Shown piece after piece: positions 26,979 through 35,601 of a stretch of DNA of 37,499 bases; position 1 is the first letter of the stretch; every line of letters starts with the position of its first letter. The notes beneath the pieces are model-generated. The model saw only the letters and a program-made list of their open reading frames with translations. It did not search any database and had not been told where the DNA came from. The stretch is from assembly GCA_937899855.1 (NCBI GenBank), contig CALCCH010000773.1, positions 1-37,499 on the forward strand. The letters run 5' to 3'. Origin of the DNA: an uncultured Saprospirales bacterium. GTDB taxonomy: Bacteria; Bacteroidota; Bacteroidia; Chitinophagales; Saprospiraceae. The position numbers and the translations under genes were made by a program.

Positions 26979-29900
26979 CTAGACCTCCTCCAATTCCTTC
27001 ATCTCCACCAGCGGCAACTCGACGTAGAAGTCGGTACCGACGTTGACTTCGGTGTCGAAGCGAATTTTGCCGTCTACCGATTCGATGATGTTTTTGGAAA
27101 TGGCCAGCCCGAGTCCCGTGCCCGAATTCTTGGTGGTAAAATTGGGGACAAAGACCTTGTCGCGCTTGTCCTTGGGGATGCCCGTGCCATTGTCCGCTAC
27201 CTTCACCGTGGCGTAATCGTCCTGGAGGTATAGCGAGACCTTGATGATGCCGTGGCGATCGTCGGGGATGGCTTGGATGGCGTTTTTGATGAGGTTGTTG
27301 AACACCCGCATGAGGTGATTCTTATCGGCGTACACAAAGTACTGCTTGGGCGGCAGTACCAGTTGCATGTCCATGTCCTCCCGCTCCTTGCTAAAGAGGT
27401 GGAATACCGAGTCGATGAGTTGGTTGAGGTCAATTTGTTGGTTCTCGGCCCGGGGCATCTTGGCGAAGTTGGAAAATTCGGAGGCGATTTGCGCCAAATT
27501 GTCGATCTGCTCGATCAAGGTGCTGGACACCCGTTTGAGCAGGGGCTCGATGTCGTCGGGGTTGGAGCGGTAGGCGTGTTGGAGGTACTGAATGCTGAGC
27601 TTCATGGGCGTCAGCGGATTCTTGATTTCGTGGGCCACTTGCTTGGCCATCTCTCGCCAGGCACTTTCCCGTTCCGACTGGGCCAGTTTGTCCGCGCTTT
27701 CGTCCAGCTGGCGGATCATTTTATTGTATTCCTTGATGAGGGCGCCCAGTTCGTCCCGACTCTTCCACTCCAGGGGTTCGTTGGAACCGCCCAAGCGCAG
27801 TTGCTTGAGCTTTTCCCCGATTTTGGCCAGGGGACGGGTAATCGAATTGGCCACCATGATGGCGATACCCCCGGCGATGAGGAGGAGAAAGACGTAGACG
27901 TTGAGCAGGGTACTCATAAACACCGTGATGTCGCTACGCAGTTGGCGTTGTTTGGAGTAGTAGGGCAGTCCGAGGTAGGCGATGGTTTGGTTCTGATAAC
28001 TTAGCGGAACGTAGGAGGCTTTGTAAATGAGGTCCCCCACTTTTTCCTGTTCCTGGATAAACTCCGAGAGTTTTTGCTTGGCCAGCGCCTGGTAGGCCAG
28101 CGAAGGCATCCAGGGCGCGAGGAGGCCCTTGTTGAAAATATCCCCTTCCGAAGAATTGATGAGTCGGCCGTTCAGGTCGTAGAGGTTGACGTCGATGCGG
28201 TGAATTTCGGAAATGGGAACGACCATCTGCCGAAGGTCCAGCGTCGAATCCGGCCCCGCTTTGAGCAGCTCGATTTCGTGTTTGGCATCGGTCAGCACCG
28301 ACCGCGTCTTCCGCTCCAGCCGGGACTCGTGGTACTCCTCGGAAGAATTGCGGAAAAACCACACCGTCACAAAGCCGATGATGACGAAGGAGGCCACAAT
28401 CAGCGAGATCACCGAAAGCTGGATGCGGTTTTTGAGCGAGGGCTTGCTCGAAATCGAAAAGCTAAGGGTATTGGGGAGAATGGGGAAAATGGTGTTGAAC
28501 AGCGCAAAGCTCAGCACCAGGCTGATCAGCATTCCAAAGATGTAGGAAAACAGCGAAATCGCCTTCAAAAAGGTCTCCTTGTCCCGCCCCAATAGTACGA
28601 CGATGCCGTTCTTGCCCTGGTAAATCAAGTCCGACCGGTTTTCGTGAACCAACTCTCGACTCTTGCCCACCGGCGGCAAATCCGGGATCGTCAGCAGTGG
28701 CCCGTAGACCTTGCCCTCCGAATCGATGCGCTGCTGATCCTTGTAGATCGCGTACTCGTACTTTTTCAACTCCACCAAGTTCTTGTATTGCTTATCCACC
28801 AGCAATTCGGTGTACACCTTGGAAGGCTCCCGCCGCTGGCGGAAAAACTCGAGGTAGAGCGAGATGGGTTTGTCCTTGACCCCCACCGGAATCGCCAACT
28901 CGATGAGGTAGTTGTTCTGCCGACCATTGTCCGACCAAAAGCGCAAACCAGACTCCTGCTTGATCATGCTGGATTCTCCCAATTTTTGCGAAATCGACTG
29001 GAAAGACTCCCGCTGGTTCTTGATGGCCGCCTGTTGGTACTTGTTGAAGGCGCTGACGGTGTAGTCGTAATTGTAGAACAGGTAATTGTCGTGCGTGTAA
29101 TACTTATCGATCTGGCGTTTGATCTTTTCCTCATCCACGCGAAAGGGAAAGGGCTTGGCAAACTCACCACGGATAAAATTATCGTCCTTGATCCTGTTCT
29201 GCAACTGGATAAAGGCACTTTCGGCCACCTGATCGCGCAGGTTGGCCAATTCCTTGGCGTAGCTCAGCCGGACGGTACGGTCGCGGTAAGCATTGTACTT
29301 GAACAAGAGGATCGCCGGAAAAGCGGAAAGGATGACCAACCAAATCACCAACCAAGTAAAGGTGATGACCTTGCTGTCGATAAACAGGTCAAAGATCTGG
29401 ATAAAGATAAAAGCGATGAGTAGGATGTAGGTCGCCGGTAGGAGCAGATCGAACAAGAGCAGTAGGGGAATCGATCCCAGCAGGGCCAATCCCAATGCCG
29501 TCAGCCGGCGGTGCCAATCGAGCCCGATGCTGACGATGGTACTCATCATTCGGTGGCTAAACAGGTACAGGGCCATCAGCAGGAGGATCACACCGACGAT
29601 GGCGATCAGGCTGTAGCGATCGAGGTTGAAGACGTTGTCGAAATCAAAGGAAATCGTGGTGTGAAAAACCAGCGTCTTGAATACATTGGTGATGAGGAGG
29701 ATCCCGACGAGGATGGCCAAATAGTTGATACTGGTGAGCCAAAACTTCGTCTTGTCCGTGAGGTGGTTGTAAGACCGGACTTTGAACTCCCGGTAGAAAA
29801 ACATCATCACCCACAGGAGCAAGATGATATTGACCAGTAAATCCCCTAGCGAGCTACTCAGGTTGGTGTCAAAATTTTTGGCGAATAAGGGGAGGATACT

Positions 29901-30722
29901 GAAATATCCACTAAAGTCAAACAGGACGGTGAGTAGGCGCAGGCCAAAGAGACTGGTGATCAAAAAGGCAGCACCCCGGAGGGGATTGTTTTGGTCGACC
30001 AGTCGACGCGCGATGGCGTTGAAAAAGACGATCAGGACGGCGAAAGCCAGGAGGAAGATGCCCAGCAGCCACTGGAGGCTCACCACATCGGTCAGTTCTC
30101 CCTGGGATCGGAGAAAGGCCAGGTCCTGTCCCAATCGGGTCCGGATGGGGAAATCGCTGCTCTCCAAATCGATTTGAATCTGCTTGGGGATATTGGCCGT
30201 GGCGGCGAACTTATGCGCCAGGTACTTGCTGTCGAGTTCGTACTCGTACTTGACGGGAATGAGCCCCACCACCGTGTAGGGCCCGATTTCGGGATCGATG
30301 AATTTCTGGCGAATCATCTCGTAATGGCCACTCCGGAGTTCGATCAGGGTTTGCTCCCGGTTGGGACTGGCCCCCCGGATTTCTTCGGCGTAGGGGAGGG
30401 CAAAATTGTTGCTCCAGAATACGAGAGAGTCCCGCTGGTAGATCGAGATGGTCGAGGGGGCTTGCGAGAGATCCTCCAAGTAGTGAAAGTCGGCTTCGAT
30501 TTGGGTAAAGGGAATGCCGTGCTGCGGACTGAGCTGCCGCTTGATAAAGGCCTTGTTTTCGAGAAAGTCGATGATTTTCTTCTCCTCCTGGTGCAGGTGC
30601 TCCTCAATCTGGTGGGCATAGGTCTTGAGCTTATTGCTGCGCGAGGTATACCAGCCAAAGCTAAAAGCGATGAGGAACAACACAATCGCCAGTCCGAGAA
30701 TATAGTAAAGACGTTTCGTCAT
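26979..30722 (-). CDS. Large NtrY-like membrane sensor histidine kinase
   Basis: The protein is 1247 aa, far longer than a typical kinase. It starts with a membrane helix and an extracytoplasmic region, then a block of about seven membrane helices (about 215-480). A second extracytoplasmic domain, a membrane segment, a third sensor region and another membrane segment precede HAMP (from ITRPLAKIGEKLKQLRLG). The kinase core has the phospho-acceptor His1031 in VAHEIKNPLTPMKLS, the N box NNLIKNAIQAIP, and ATP motifs VADNGTGIP and TGLGLAISKNI. It is related to NtrY-type nitrogen or envelope sensors. No response regulator is adjacent; the partner must be elsewhere. Confidence 0.92.
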   Translation of the reverse strand: MTKRLYYILGLAIVLFLIAFSFGWYTSRSNKLKTYAHQIEEHLHQEEKKIIDFLENKAFIKRQLSPQHGIPFTQIEADFHYLEDLSQAPSTISIYQRDSLVFWSNNFALPYAEEIRGASPNREQTLIELRSGHYEMIRQKFIDPEIGPYTVVGLIPVKYEYELDSKYLAHKFAATANIPKQIQIDLESSDFPIRTRLGQDLAFLRSQGELTDVVSLQWLLGIFLLAFAVLIVFFNAIARRLVDQNNPLRGAAFLITSLFGLRLLTVLFDFSGYFSILPLFAKNFDTNLSSSLGDLLVNIILLLWVMMFFYREFKVRSYNHLTDKTKFWLTSINYLAILVGILLITNVFKTLVFHTTISFDFDNVFNLDRYSLIAIVGVILLLMALYLFSHRMMSTIVSIGLDWHRRLTALGLALLGSIPLLLLFDLLLPATYILLIAFIFIQIFDLFIDSKVITFTWLVIWLVILSAFPAILLFKYNAYRDRTVRLSYAKELANLRDQVAESAFIQLQNRIKDDNFIRGEFAKPFPFRVDEEKIKRQIDKYYTHDNYLFYNYDYTVSAFNKYQQAAIKNQRESFQSISQKLGESSMIKQESGLRFWSDNGRQNNYLIELAIPVGVKDKPISLYLEFFRQRREPSKVYTELLVDKQYKNLVELKKYEYAIYKDQQRIDSEGKVYGPLLTIPDLPPVGKSRELVHENRSDLIYQGKNGIVVLLGRDKETFLKAISLFSYIFGMLISLVLSFALFNTIFPILPNTLSFSISSKPSLKNRIQLSVISLIVASFVIIGFVTVWFFRNSSEEYHESRLERKTRSVLTDAKHEIELLKAGPDSTLDLRQMVVPISEIHRIDVNLYDLNGRLINSSEGDIFNKGLLAPWMPSLAYQALAKQKLSEFIQEQEKVGDLIYKASYVPLSYQNQTIAYLGLPYYSKQRQLRSDITVFMSTLLNVYVFLLLIAGGIAIMVANSITRPLAKIGEKLKQLRLGGSNEPLEWKSRDELGALIKEYNKMIRQLDESADKLAQSERESAWREMAKQVAHEIKNPLTPMKLSIQYLQHAYRSNPDDIEPLLKRVSSTLIEQIDNLAQIASEFSNFAKMPRAENQQIDLNQLIDSVFHLFSKEREDMDMQLVLPPKQYFVYADKNHLMRVFNNLIKNAIQAIPDDRHGIIKVSLYLQDDYATVKVADNGTGIPKDKRDKVFVPNFTTKNSGTGLGLAISKNIIESVDGKIRFDTEVNVGTDFYVELPLVEMKELEEV

Positions 30723-30803
30723 ACGGAAATACTACTGAAAATTTGGGGCCAATCCATTCCCCATCGGCTTTTACGGTAAAAACCCAGTGGGGTTCACCCA
30801 CCT

Positions 30804-30811
30804 CAAATATT
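30804..30811 (-). promoter_or_regulatory. Possible -7 element of the histidine kinase gene
   Basis: On the minus strand the sequence reads AATATTTG, one mismatch from TAnnTTTG, 82 bases upstream of the kinase ATG. The surrounding region is A/T-rich compared with the rest of the window. No certain -33 box was identified. Confidence 0.35.
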
Positions 30812-30940
30812 ATCGCAAATTTTAATCCAATTAGTTGAATTTATCCAGTTTATGACGCTTTTTTTCACCAAATCTTCCTTCCCAGCGGCTACCACCCTCA
30901 AAAAGCCCCCCATTTCCCTGCTTTTTGTAGCCCATTGCCC

Positions 30941-30948
30941 TACCTTTG
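30941..30948 (+). promoter_or_regulatory. -7 promoter element (TACCTTTG) of rnpB
   Basis: TACCTTTG matches the TAnnTTTG consensus exactly. It ends about 10 bases before the predicted 5' end of RNase P RNA, the spacing expected between a -7 box and the transcription start. A TTTTTG stretch lies at 30922-30927, closer than usual for a -33 box. Confidence 0.65.
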
Positions 30949-30957
30949 AACCGAAAA

Positions 30958-31404
30958 AGCACTGCAAACTGCTCTATCGCGGCTCCGATACGTATCGGAG
31001 GTGAGGAAAGTCCGGACAACGTAGAGTACCATACCATCTAACGGATGGGCTCCGGGGGCTGACTACCGTCCGCCATCCGGAGACAGCTAGTGTCGCAGAA
31101 AATAACCGCCCCGTCCCACTGGCTCGCCGGTGGGAAATACCGGGGTAAGGGTGAAAACGTGCGGTAAGAGCGCACGACCTGACGGGGCAACCCGTCGGGT
31201 GGATAAACCTTATGGGTTGAAATGCCACGTACATCTCGATTCCCCAGGAGCTGGGTTACTCGCCCAGTTGGCCTTTGGTCAGTCGGGAGGGGTAGGCAGA
31301 TGGACCCCGATTAACCCCGATCGCAATCGGGACGGGGCTAGATAAATGATAGAGGTCCCGAACCCGGTTCGGGATTACAGAATCCGGCTTACAGGTTTGC
31401 GGTG
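30958..31404 (+). ncRNA. rnpB: RNase P RNA, bacterial type A
   Basis: This is the catalytic RNA that trims the 5' leader of precursor tRNAs. Universal blocks are visible: GAGGAAAGTCCGGAC after the first hairpin, CGCAGAAAATAACCGCC (about 31094-31110), GGTAAGGGTGAAAACGTGCG, GATAAATGATAGAGG and ACAGAATCCGGCTTACAG near the 3' end. The P1 helix forms between CACTGCAAAC (30960-30969) and GTTTGCGGTG (31395-31404), and a T-run follows at 31405-31410. Three perfect or near-perfect short palindromes sit in its peripheral helices (30983-31000, 31316-31331, 31356-31374). The 5' end is set from P1 and the promoter and may be off by a few bases. Confidence 0.93.
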
Positions 31405-31410
31405 TTTTTT
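31405..31410 (+). terminator. T-run ending rnpB
   Basis: TTTTTT directly follows the 3' strand of helix P1 of RNase P RNA. P1 plus the T-run can serve as an intrinsic terminator. It lies 17 bases before the ATG of the following secreted-protein gene, so that gene either reads through or has a start site very near. Confidence 0.55.
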
Positions 31411-31427
31411 CTCTTAATCTTCCACTC

Positions 31428-32654
31428 ATGCTACAGCGTATCCTACTCCTGGTCGGCCTCGTCGGGACCACCCCCAGCCCCGCCTCCGCCCAAGCTGGCT
31501 GTACCGACCCCCAGGCCGAAAATTACGAGCCCACCGCCACCCAAAACGACGGCTCCTGCACCTACCCCCTCACCAACTACCAAGCCGCGCGACGGGCCAA
31601 CCTCCCCGCCGACCTCGAAGAGTGCTCCGGCCTCCTCTGGCTCGATGGTCAGCTCTGGGGGCACAACGACAGCGGCAATCCCGCCATCCTCTACCAGCTG
31701 GACACCCTCGACGCCAGCATCCGGCGCCGCGTCGTACTGGCCAATGCGAACTACGTCGATTGGGAAGACCTTAGCGCCAACCAGGATTTCGTATTCATAG
31801 GCGACTTTGGCAACAACGACGGCAGCCGGCGCGACCTACGGATTTACCGCTTCCCTCGCACCGACCTGGCCCTCGATACCATCCGCGAGTTGGATACCAT
31901 CGCCTTCTCCTACGGCGACCAAAGCGATTTTGAACCCGCCAACCTCAATACGCCCTACGATTGCGAAGCCTTTTTCGCCACCGCCGACAGCCTCCACCTC
32001 TTTTCCAAGGATTGGGTTCGGCAAATTACCCGCCACTACGTGCTCCCCAACCAAACTGGCGTCCACGTGGCCCAGTTGCGCGATTCCCTCGACGTTCGCA
32101 CCCTCGTCACCGCCGCCGACCGCGCCCCGGATGGGACCATCGCCCTGCTCGGCTACGAAGGCCTGGAGGGGGTACTCTGGTTGTTGTTTGACTACCCCGC
32201 CGGGCAGCCCTTCGCCGGACACAAACGGCGCATCGAATTGGGTAGTTTGTTGGAACTGGGGCAGGCCGAGGCCCTCGTTTTTCGGGAGGCCGGAGTGGGA
32301 TTTTTGGCCTCCGAGCGGCTCTTTGGCTTTCCCATTGGCCCCCAGCTTTTTTCCTTCCGCAGCGCGCAGTGGACCCGGGCTGCGCTCAATCCGCTGTCTT
32401 CCCCCGCCCCGGAGCTTTTCGATCCTCAGGTGTACCCCAACCCCGTCGGTGGCAATCACTTCCGGCTTCGCCAGATCCGTCCCGAGCGGGCGCTAGACCT
32501 CGCTTTGTACGATCAGTGGGGGCGTAGGCTGTGGCGAGCGGAGCAGCGGTCGGCGGAGGTGTCGCTGGCGGGAATCGAATGGCGGCCCGGTCAGTACTGG
32601 CTGAGGGTACGGCAGGGTAGGCTGGAAAAGTGGATCAGTGTTGGGCGCTTTTGA
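31428..32654 (+). CDS. Secreted protein with type IX sorting domain, function unknown
   Basis: The protein is 408 aa. A signal peptide (MLQRILLLVGLVGTTPSPASAQ) is followed by a short Cys motif with AGCTDPQAENYEPTATQNDG and SC, a module seen repeatedly in marine Bacteroidota surface proteins. The middle 250 residues are probably a beta-propeller-like region, with repeated strand patterns such as SGLLWLDGQLWGHNDSGNPA and DFVFIGDFGNNDGSRRDLRIY. I do not recognise a catalytic family. The last 80 residues (from VYPNPVGGNHFRL to QYWLRVRQGRLEKWISV) form a type IX sorting domain. The gene starts 24 bases after the RNase P RNA. Confidence 0.85.
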   Translation: MLQRILLLVGLVGTTPSPASAQAGCTDPQAENYEPTATQNDGSCTYPLTNYQAARRANLPADLEECSGLLWLDGQLWGHNDSGNPAILYQLDTLDASIRRRVVLANANYVDWEDLSANQDFVFIGDFGNNDGSRRDLRIYRFPRTDLALDTIRELDTIAFSYGDQSDFEPANLNTPYDCEAFFATADSLHLFSKDWVRQITRHYVLPNQTGVHVAQLRDSLDVRTLVTAADRAPDGTIALLGYEGLEGVLWLLFDYPAGQPFAGHKRRIELGSLLELGQAEALVFREAGVGFLASERLFGFPIGPQLFSFRSAQWTRAALNPLSSPAPELFDPQVYPNPVGGNHFRLRQIRPERALDLALYDQWGRRLWRAEQRSAEVSLAGIEWRPGQYWLRVRQGRLEKWISVGRF

Positions 32655-32668
32655 GCCCAACACTGATC
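32633..32668. terminator. Bidirectional hairpin between the secreted-protein gene and porV
   Basis: GATCAGTGTTGGGC (32633-32646) pairs perfectly with GCCCAACACTGATC (32655-32668), a 14-bp stem with an 8-base loop. The stop codon of the plus-strand gene lies in the loop. porV ends 28 bases beyond on the opposite strand. It probably acts as a shared terminator for the two convergent genes, although T-runs are short. Confidence 0.7.
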
Positions 32669-32696
32669 GGAGCAAAACAAAATGGAAAGGAAATAT

Positions 32697-33878
32697 TTAG
32701 GGAGCTTCGGAAAAGGCGCCGAAGTCGAAGAGCAAACTAAAGCGCAGCGTATTGTCGAGGGGATTACGCTGGTTGGTGGTGGGGACGAGGTAGGAGAAAT
32801 TCAAGCCAAAAATATTGTACTTGAGTCCCAGACCCACGGTAAAGAACTTGCGATTGCCCTTGGTTTTGTCTTCGGTGTAGTAGCCCGCCCGTACGGCGAA
32901 CTGCTTGTCGTACCAGTATTCCACCCCAAAGGAGTACATCAATTCGCGCAATTCTTCGGAAAATCCGCCGGGGGCATCGCCAAAGGAGCTGATGACGCCC
33001 GAGAACATGGACTTTTCGCGCCAGTCGACGTCGGGATTGGGGGTGGGGACGAGTAGCTTGTTGAGGTCAAAAGCGAAGGTGATGCTGTTGAACTCATCAA
33101 AGTTCAGTTCCCAAGCTGCTCCCAGGCCAAGGTTGGCGGGGAGGAAATCGCGGTTGACCGAGCGGGTGTAAGAAATTTTGGTGCCCAGGTTGGTGATGGC
33201 CGCGGCGAGCGTCAGATTCGACGGGCTACCGGTGGCGTTGAGTTGGGTGCGGTAAGTGACCGAGAGGTCCGCTGCACCCGCCACTCCGGGAACGATTTCG
33301 ACGTTGTTGACGGTTTGGTTGCTCGCCAGGTTGGAATAGATAAACTTGGGATTGATGGCCACGGAGAAGTTGGGCGTCAGCTGACGGGCGTAGCCAAAGG
33401 TAATCTCAAATTCGTTGGGACGCCCCGTTCCGATGGGCATGCCGTTGTTGTCCGTAAAGTTGATATTTCCCAGCGAAAAATAGCGCAGCCCGAAGACCAA
33501 GGTTTCTAGCTCGCTGATGCGTTTGTAACCACTGAGATAGGCCAGGTAGACGTCCTGCAGGCCCAGGGCACGCAACCAGGGCGTATAGGTAGCCGATAGG
33601 CCCAAATCCTCTTCCGCAAAGGCGAGTTTGGAGGCGTTGAAATGGACGGAGTTGGCATCGGGTGAAATGGCCAGGCCCACATCTCCCATTGCCCCGGAGC
33701 GAGCATCGGGAACGATTCTCAAAAAGGGAACCGCCGTTTGGATAGAGTTGACGCAATCATCCGTCGATTGCCCTCCAGCTCCACCGGTAGTTGCACAGAA
33801 AAAAGTCTGAGCTGAGGCGGGGACGGCCAGGAGGATTGCCATGACTCCGAGGGTTAGGGAACAAAGTAATTGTTTCAT
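32697..33878 (-). CDS. porV: Type IX secretion outer-membrane shuttle protein PorV (LptO)
   Basis: The protein is 393 aa with signal peptide MKQLLCSLTLGVMAILLAVPASAQ. It is a FadL-like outer-membrane beta-barrel. The N-terminal hallmark is PFLRIVPDARSGAMGDVGLA, then NASKLAFAEEDLGLSATYTPWL. It ends in a barrel closing strand (RFSLLFDFGAF). PorV collects substrates from the SprA translocon and carries them to the PorU sortase complex. It lies downstream of porU on the same strand, the arrangement known in Flavobacterium. A clear -7 element lies upstream, so it can be expressed separately from porU. Confidence 0.95.
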   Translation of the reverse strand: MKQLLCSLTLGVMAILLAVPASAQTFFCATTGGAGGQSTDDCVNSIQTAVPFLRIVPDARSGAMGDVGLAISPDANSVHFNASKLAFAEEDLGLSATYTPWLRALGLQDVYLAYLSGYKRISELETLVFGLRYFSLGNINFTDNNGMPIGTGRPNEFEITFGYARQLTPNFSVAINPKFIYSNLASNQTVNNVEIVPGVAGAADLSVTYRTQLNATGSPSNLTLAAAITNLGTKISYTRSVNRDFLPANLGLGAAWELNFDEFNSITFAFDLNKLLVPTPNPDVDWREKSMFSGVISSFGDAPGGFSEELRELMYSFGVEYWYDKQFAVRAGYYTEDKTKGNRKFFTVGLGLKYNIFGLNFSYLVPTTNQRNPLDNTLRFSLLFDFGAFSEAP

Positions 33879-33907
33879 GGTACTGAGTATAGTTTCGAAT
33901 ATATGTG

Positions 33908-33915
33908 CAAATATA
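33908..33915 (-). promoter_or_regulatory. -7 promoter element (TATATTTG) of porV
   Basis: On the minus strand the sequence reads TATATTTG, an exact match to TAnnTTTG and identical to the element upstream of the divIC-like gene. It lies 30 bases before the porV ATG, predicting a leader of about 20 bases. This allows porV expression independent of the interrupted porU. Confidence 0.6.
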
Positions 33916-34147
33916 GTTTTGTATGAATACTCCAGTCTATCGGTAAAGAATTAGTCGCTTCATAAATCCACTATCTATACTTCCAAATCGTTAAATTTAT
34001 TTTAAAATCGCCCCTTTTCAATACTACTTTTTTGCGGACTTTGTTTGGTCCCGTCTTTTCCTCCATTTTCTATCGTCAACAGGGTACTGGGCCGCGTCGG
34101 AGCACGGAAATTCAAACGTCAGCACTACAAATTGGAAAGTGTATTGA

Positions 34148-34190
34148 CCGCTTCCCGAGCGCGCGCAGTGGCGACTGGCTCGGGAAGTGG
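34148..34190. terminator. Inverted repeat downstream of porU (possible terminator)
   Basis: CCGCTTCCCGAGC (34148-34160) pairs with GCTCGGGAAGTGG (34178-34190), 13 bp with one wobble, around a 17-base GC-rich loop. It lies 59 bases past the porU stop on the minus strand. There is no T-run after it, so termination is uncertain. The 370-base porU-porV gap otherwise holds only the porV promoter. Confidence 0.45.
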
Positions 34191-34248
34191 AATGGCGATA
34201 ACTAGGCTACCTTCAAAACTTGTTCCAAAGCGGAAGGGCCCCGGCGGG

Positions 34249-35601
34249 CTAGCGCAAAATGACCAGGCGTTCGAAGTCGCTTTCGGCTTTCAAATCCGAA
34301 TCCAAGAGCTCGGGCGCCCGGAGCTTGACGCGGTATACGTAGACCCCCTTGGCCAGTTGGTCGCCAAAGTCGTCGGTGCCGTCCCAGTGGACGTCCGTCA
34401 CGCGGTTGCCCTGGGCAAAGGAGCGCTGGACGATGGTTTTGACCAAACGCCCCGAAACGGTGAAAATCTGGACCTGAACCTCCAAATCCAAGCCACTCAG
34501 GTTGTGCTCAAATTGGAAATTGGTGCTGGTGGTAAAGGGGTTGGGATAATTGAGGACGTGATCCAAAGCGACGTCTTCGGTATTGGCCACGACGAATTCC
34601 GTACTGCCCGTGGAAAAGTTATTGGCTACGTCCCAGGCGGTCACTTCCACCTGGTGCCGTCCTTCGGCCAGGTCAAAAATGGGGAAGCGGACCCGCCCTT
34701 TGGTAAAATCATCCTGCTCGGCTTCGTAAAAATCGTTGAGGATGTAAGGCGCTTGCGTATTGCCATCGAGGATGGCGGTGAGGTCGTGTCCGACACTCGT
34801 TCCGGCGACGTTGATCCCATTGTCATCCGACAAGCGAACGAAAAGGGCCGGATTGTCATTGGTCAGACCGCCCGAGACGAAGTTTTCATCGTTGATGAAC
34901 ACCTCCACCAGGGGCCCCGCCCCATCGCTAACCGGATTTTCCGCACTGCCCCCCACGATCAAATCCTCAAAGTATCCGCGCGCATCGGTCTCCTGGCCGT
35001 CCTCGGCGTAGTAGCTGATCCGTCCCTGACCAAAGTCGTAGTCGATGTCCTGCGGTACCACGAAAGTAAATTCAAACGCTCCGTTGCGGACCGTAGCGGC
35101 CCCCTTGAAGATGATGCTCTTTTGTACGCGAAACTCCACCGGACTACTCGATTCGTCCTGGCCCAGGGTCGATACGACCGTCTCTTTGTCGTAAACGGTA
35201 GGAAAGATGCGACCGTTGAACTGCTCCAGTACGTTGCCGTTGTCATCGGTCACCAAACCGCGAACGGTCACCTTCTCCAGCGCTCCAATCGTGTCCTGTG
35301 GGTTGCCTTCGACGGCCACTCCATTGATGTGGGTAGTGGCTACGCGGTACCGGGGTAAGGCCAGCTTCATGCTGGGATCTCCCAAAAGGGTAAATTTCAA
35401 GGTATTGTCGGCACTGGCTTGGGCATTGTCCTTGGCGATGCGCAGAATCTCACCGATCGTCCGGCTGGGGCTGTCGAGGGCACCCCCTTTGAGAAGGAAG
35501 TCGAAAACGCTATCCGTCAGCCGTTTGTTTTGTTGGGCGAATACCGCCCGTACGCTGCTAAACAGTGCAATGGCCCCTCCGTCGGGGCAGATGATGGCCA
35601 A
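34249..35601 (-). CDS. porU: PorU, C-terminal part after an in-frame stop codon
   Basis: This frame continues directly, with no frameshift, from the preceding catalytic part. It opens with LAIICPDGGAIALFSSVRAVF, the conserved gingipain-fold segment that follows the catalytic Cys in PorU. It then has GDPSMKLALPRYRV and beta-sandwich domains. It ends in a type IX C-terminal domain (LNYPNPFTTSTNFQFEHNLSG onward, closing ERLVILR). The codon before it is TAA (35602-35604). It could be translated alone only by re-initiation at the adjacent TTG. It is most likely part of a broken or miscalled porU rather than a separate gene. Confidence 0.85.
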   Translation of the reverse strand: MAIICPDGGAIALFSSVRAVFAQQNKRLTDSVFDFLLKGGALDSPSRTIGEILRIAKDNAQASADNTLKFTLLGDPSMKLALPRYRVATTHINGVAVEGNPQDTIGALEKVTVRGLVTDDNGNVLEQFNGRIFPTVYDKETVVSTLGQDESSSPVEFRVQKSIIFKGAATVRNGAFEFTFVVPQDIDYDFGQGRISYYAEDGQETDARGYFEDLIVGGSAENPVSDGAGPLVEVFINDENFVSGGLTNDNPALFVRLSDDNGINVAGTSVGHDLTAILDGNTQAPYILNDFYEAEQDDFTKGRVRFPIFDLAEGRHQVEVTAWDVANNFSTGSTEFVVANTEDVALDHVLNYPNPFTTSTNFQFEHNLSGLDLEVQVQIFTVSGRLVKTIVQRSFAQGNRVTDVHWDGTDDFGDQLAKGVYVYRVKLRAPELLDSDLKAESDFERLVILR

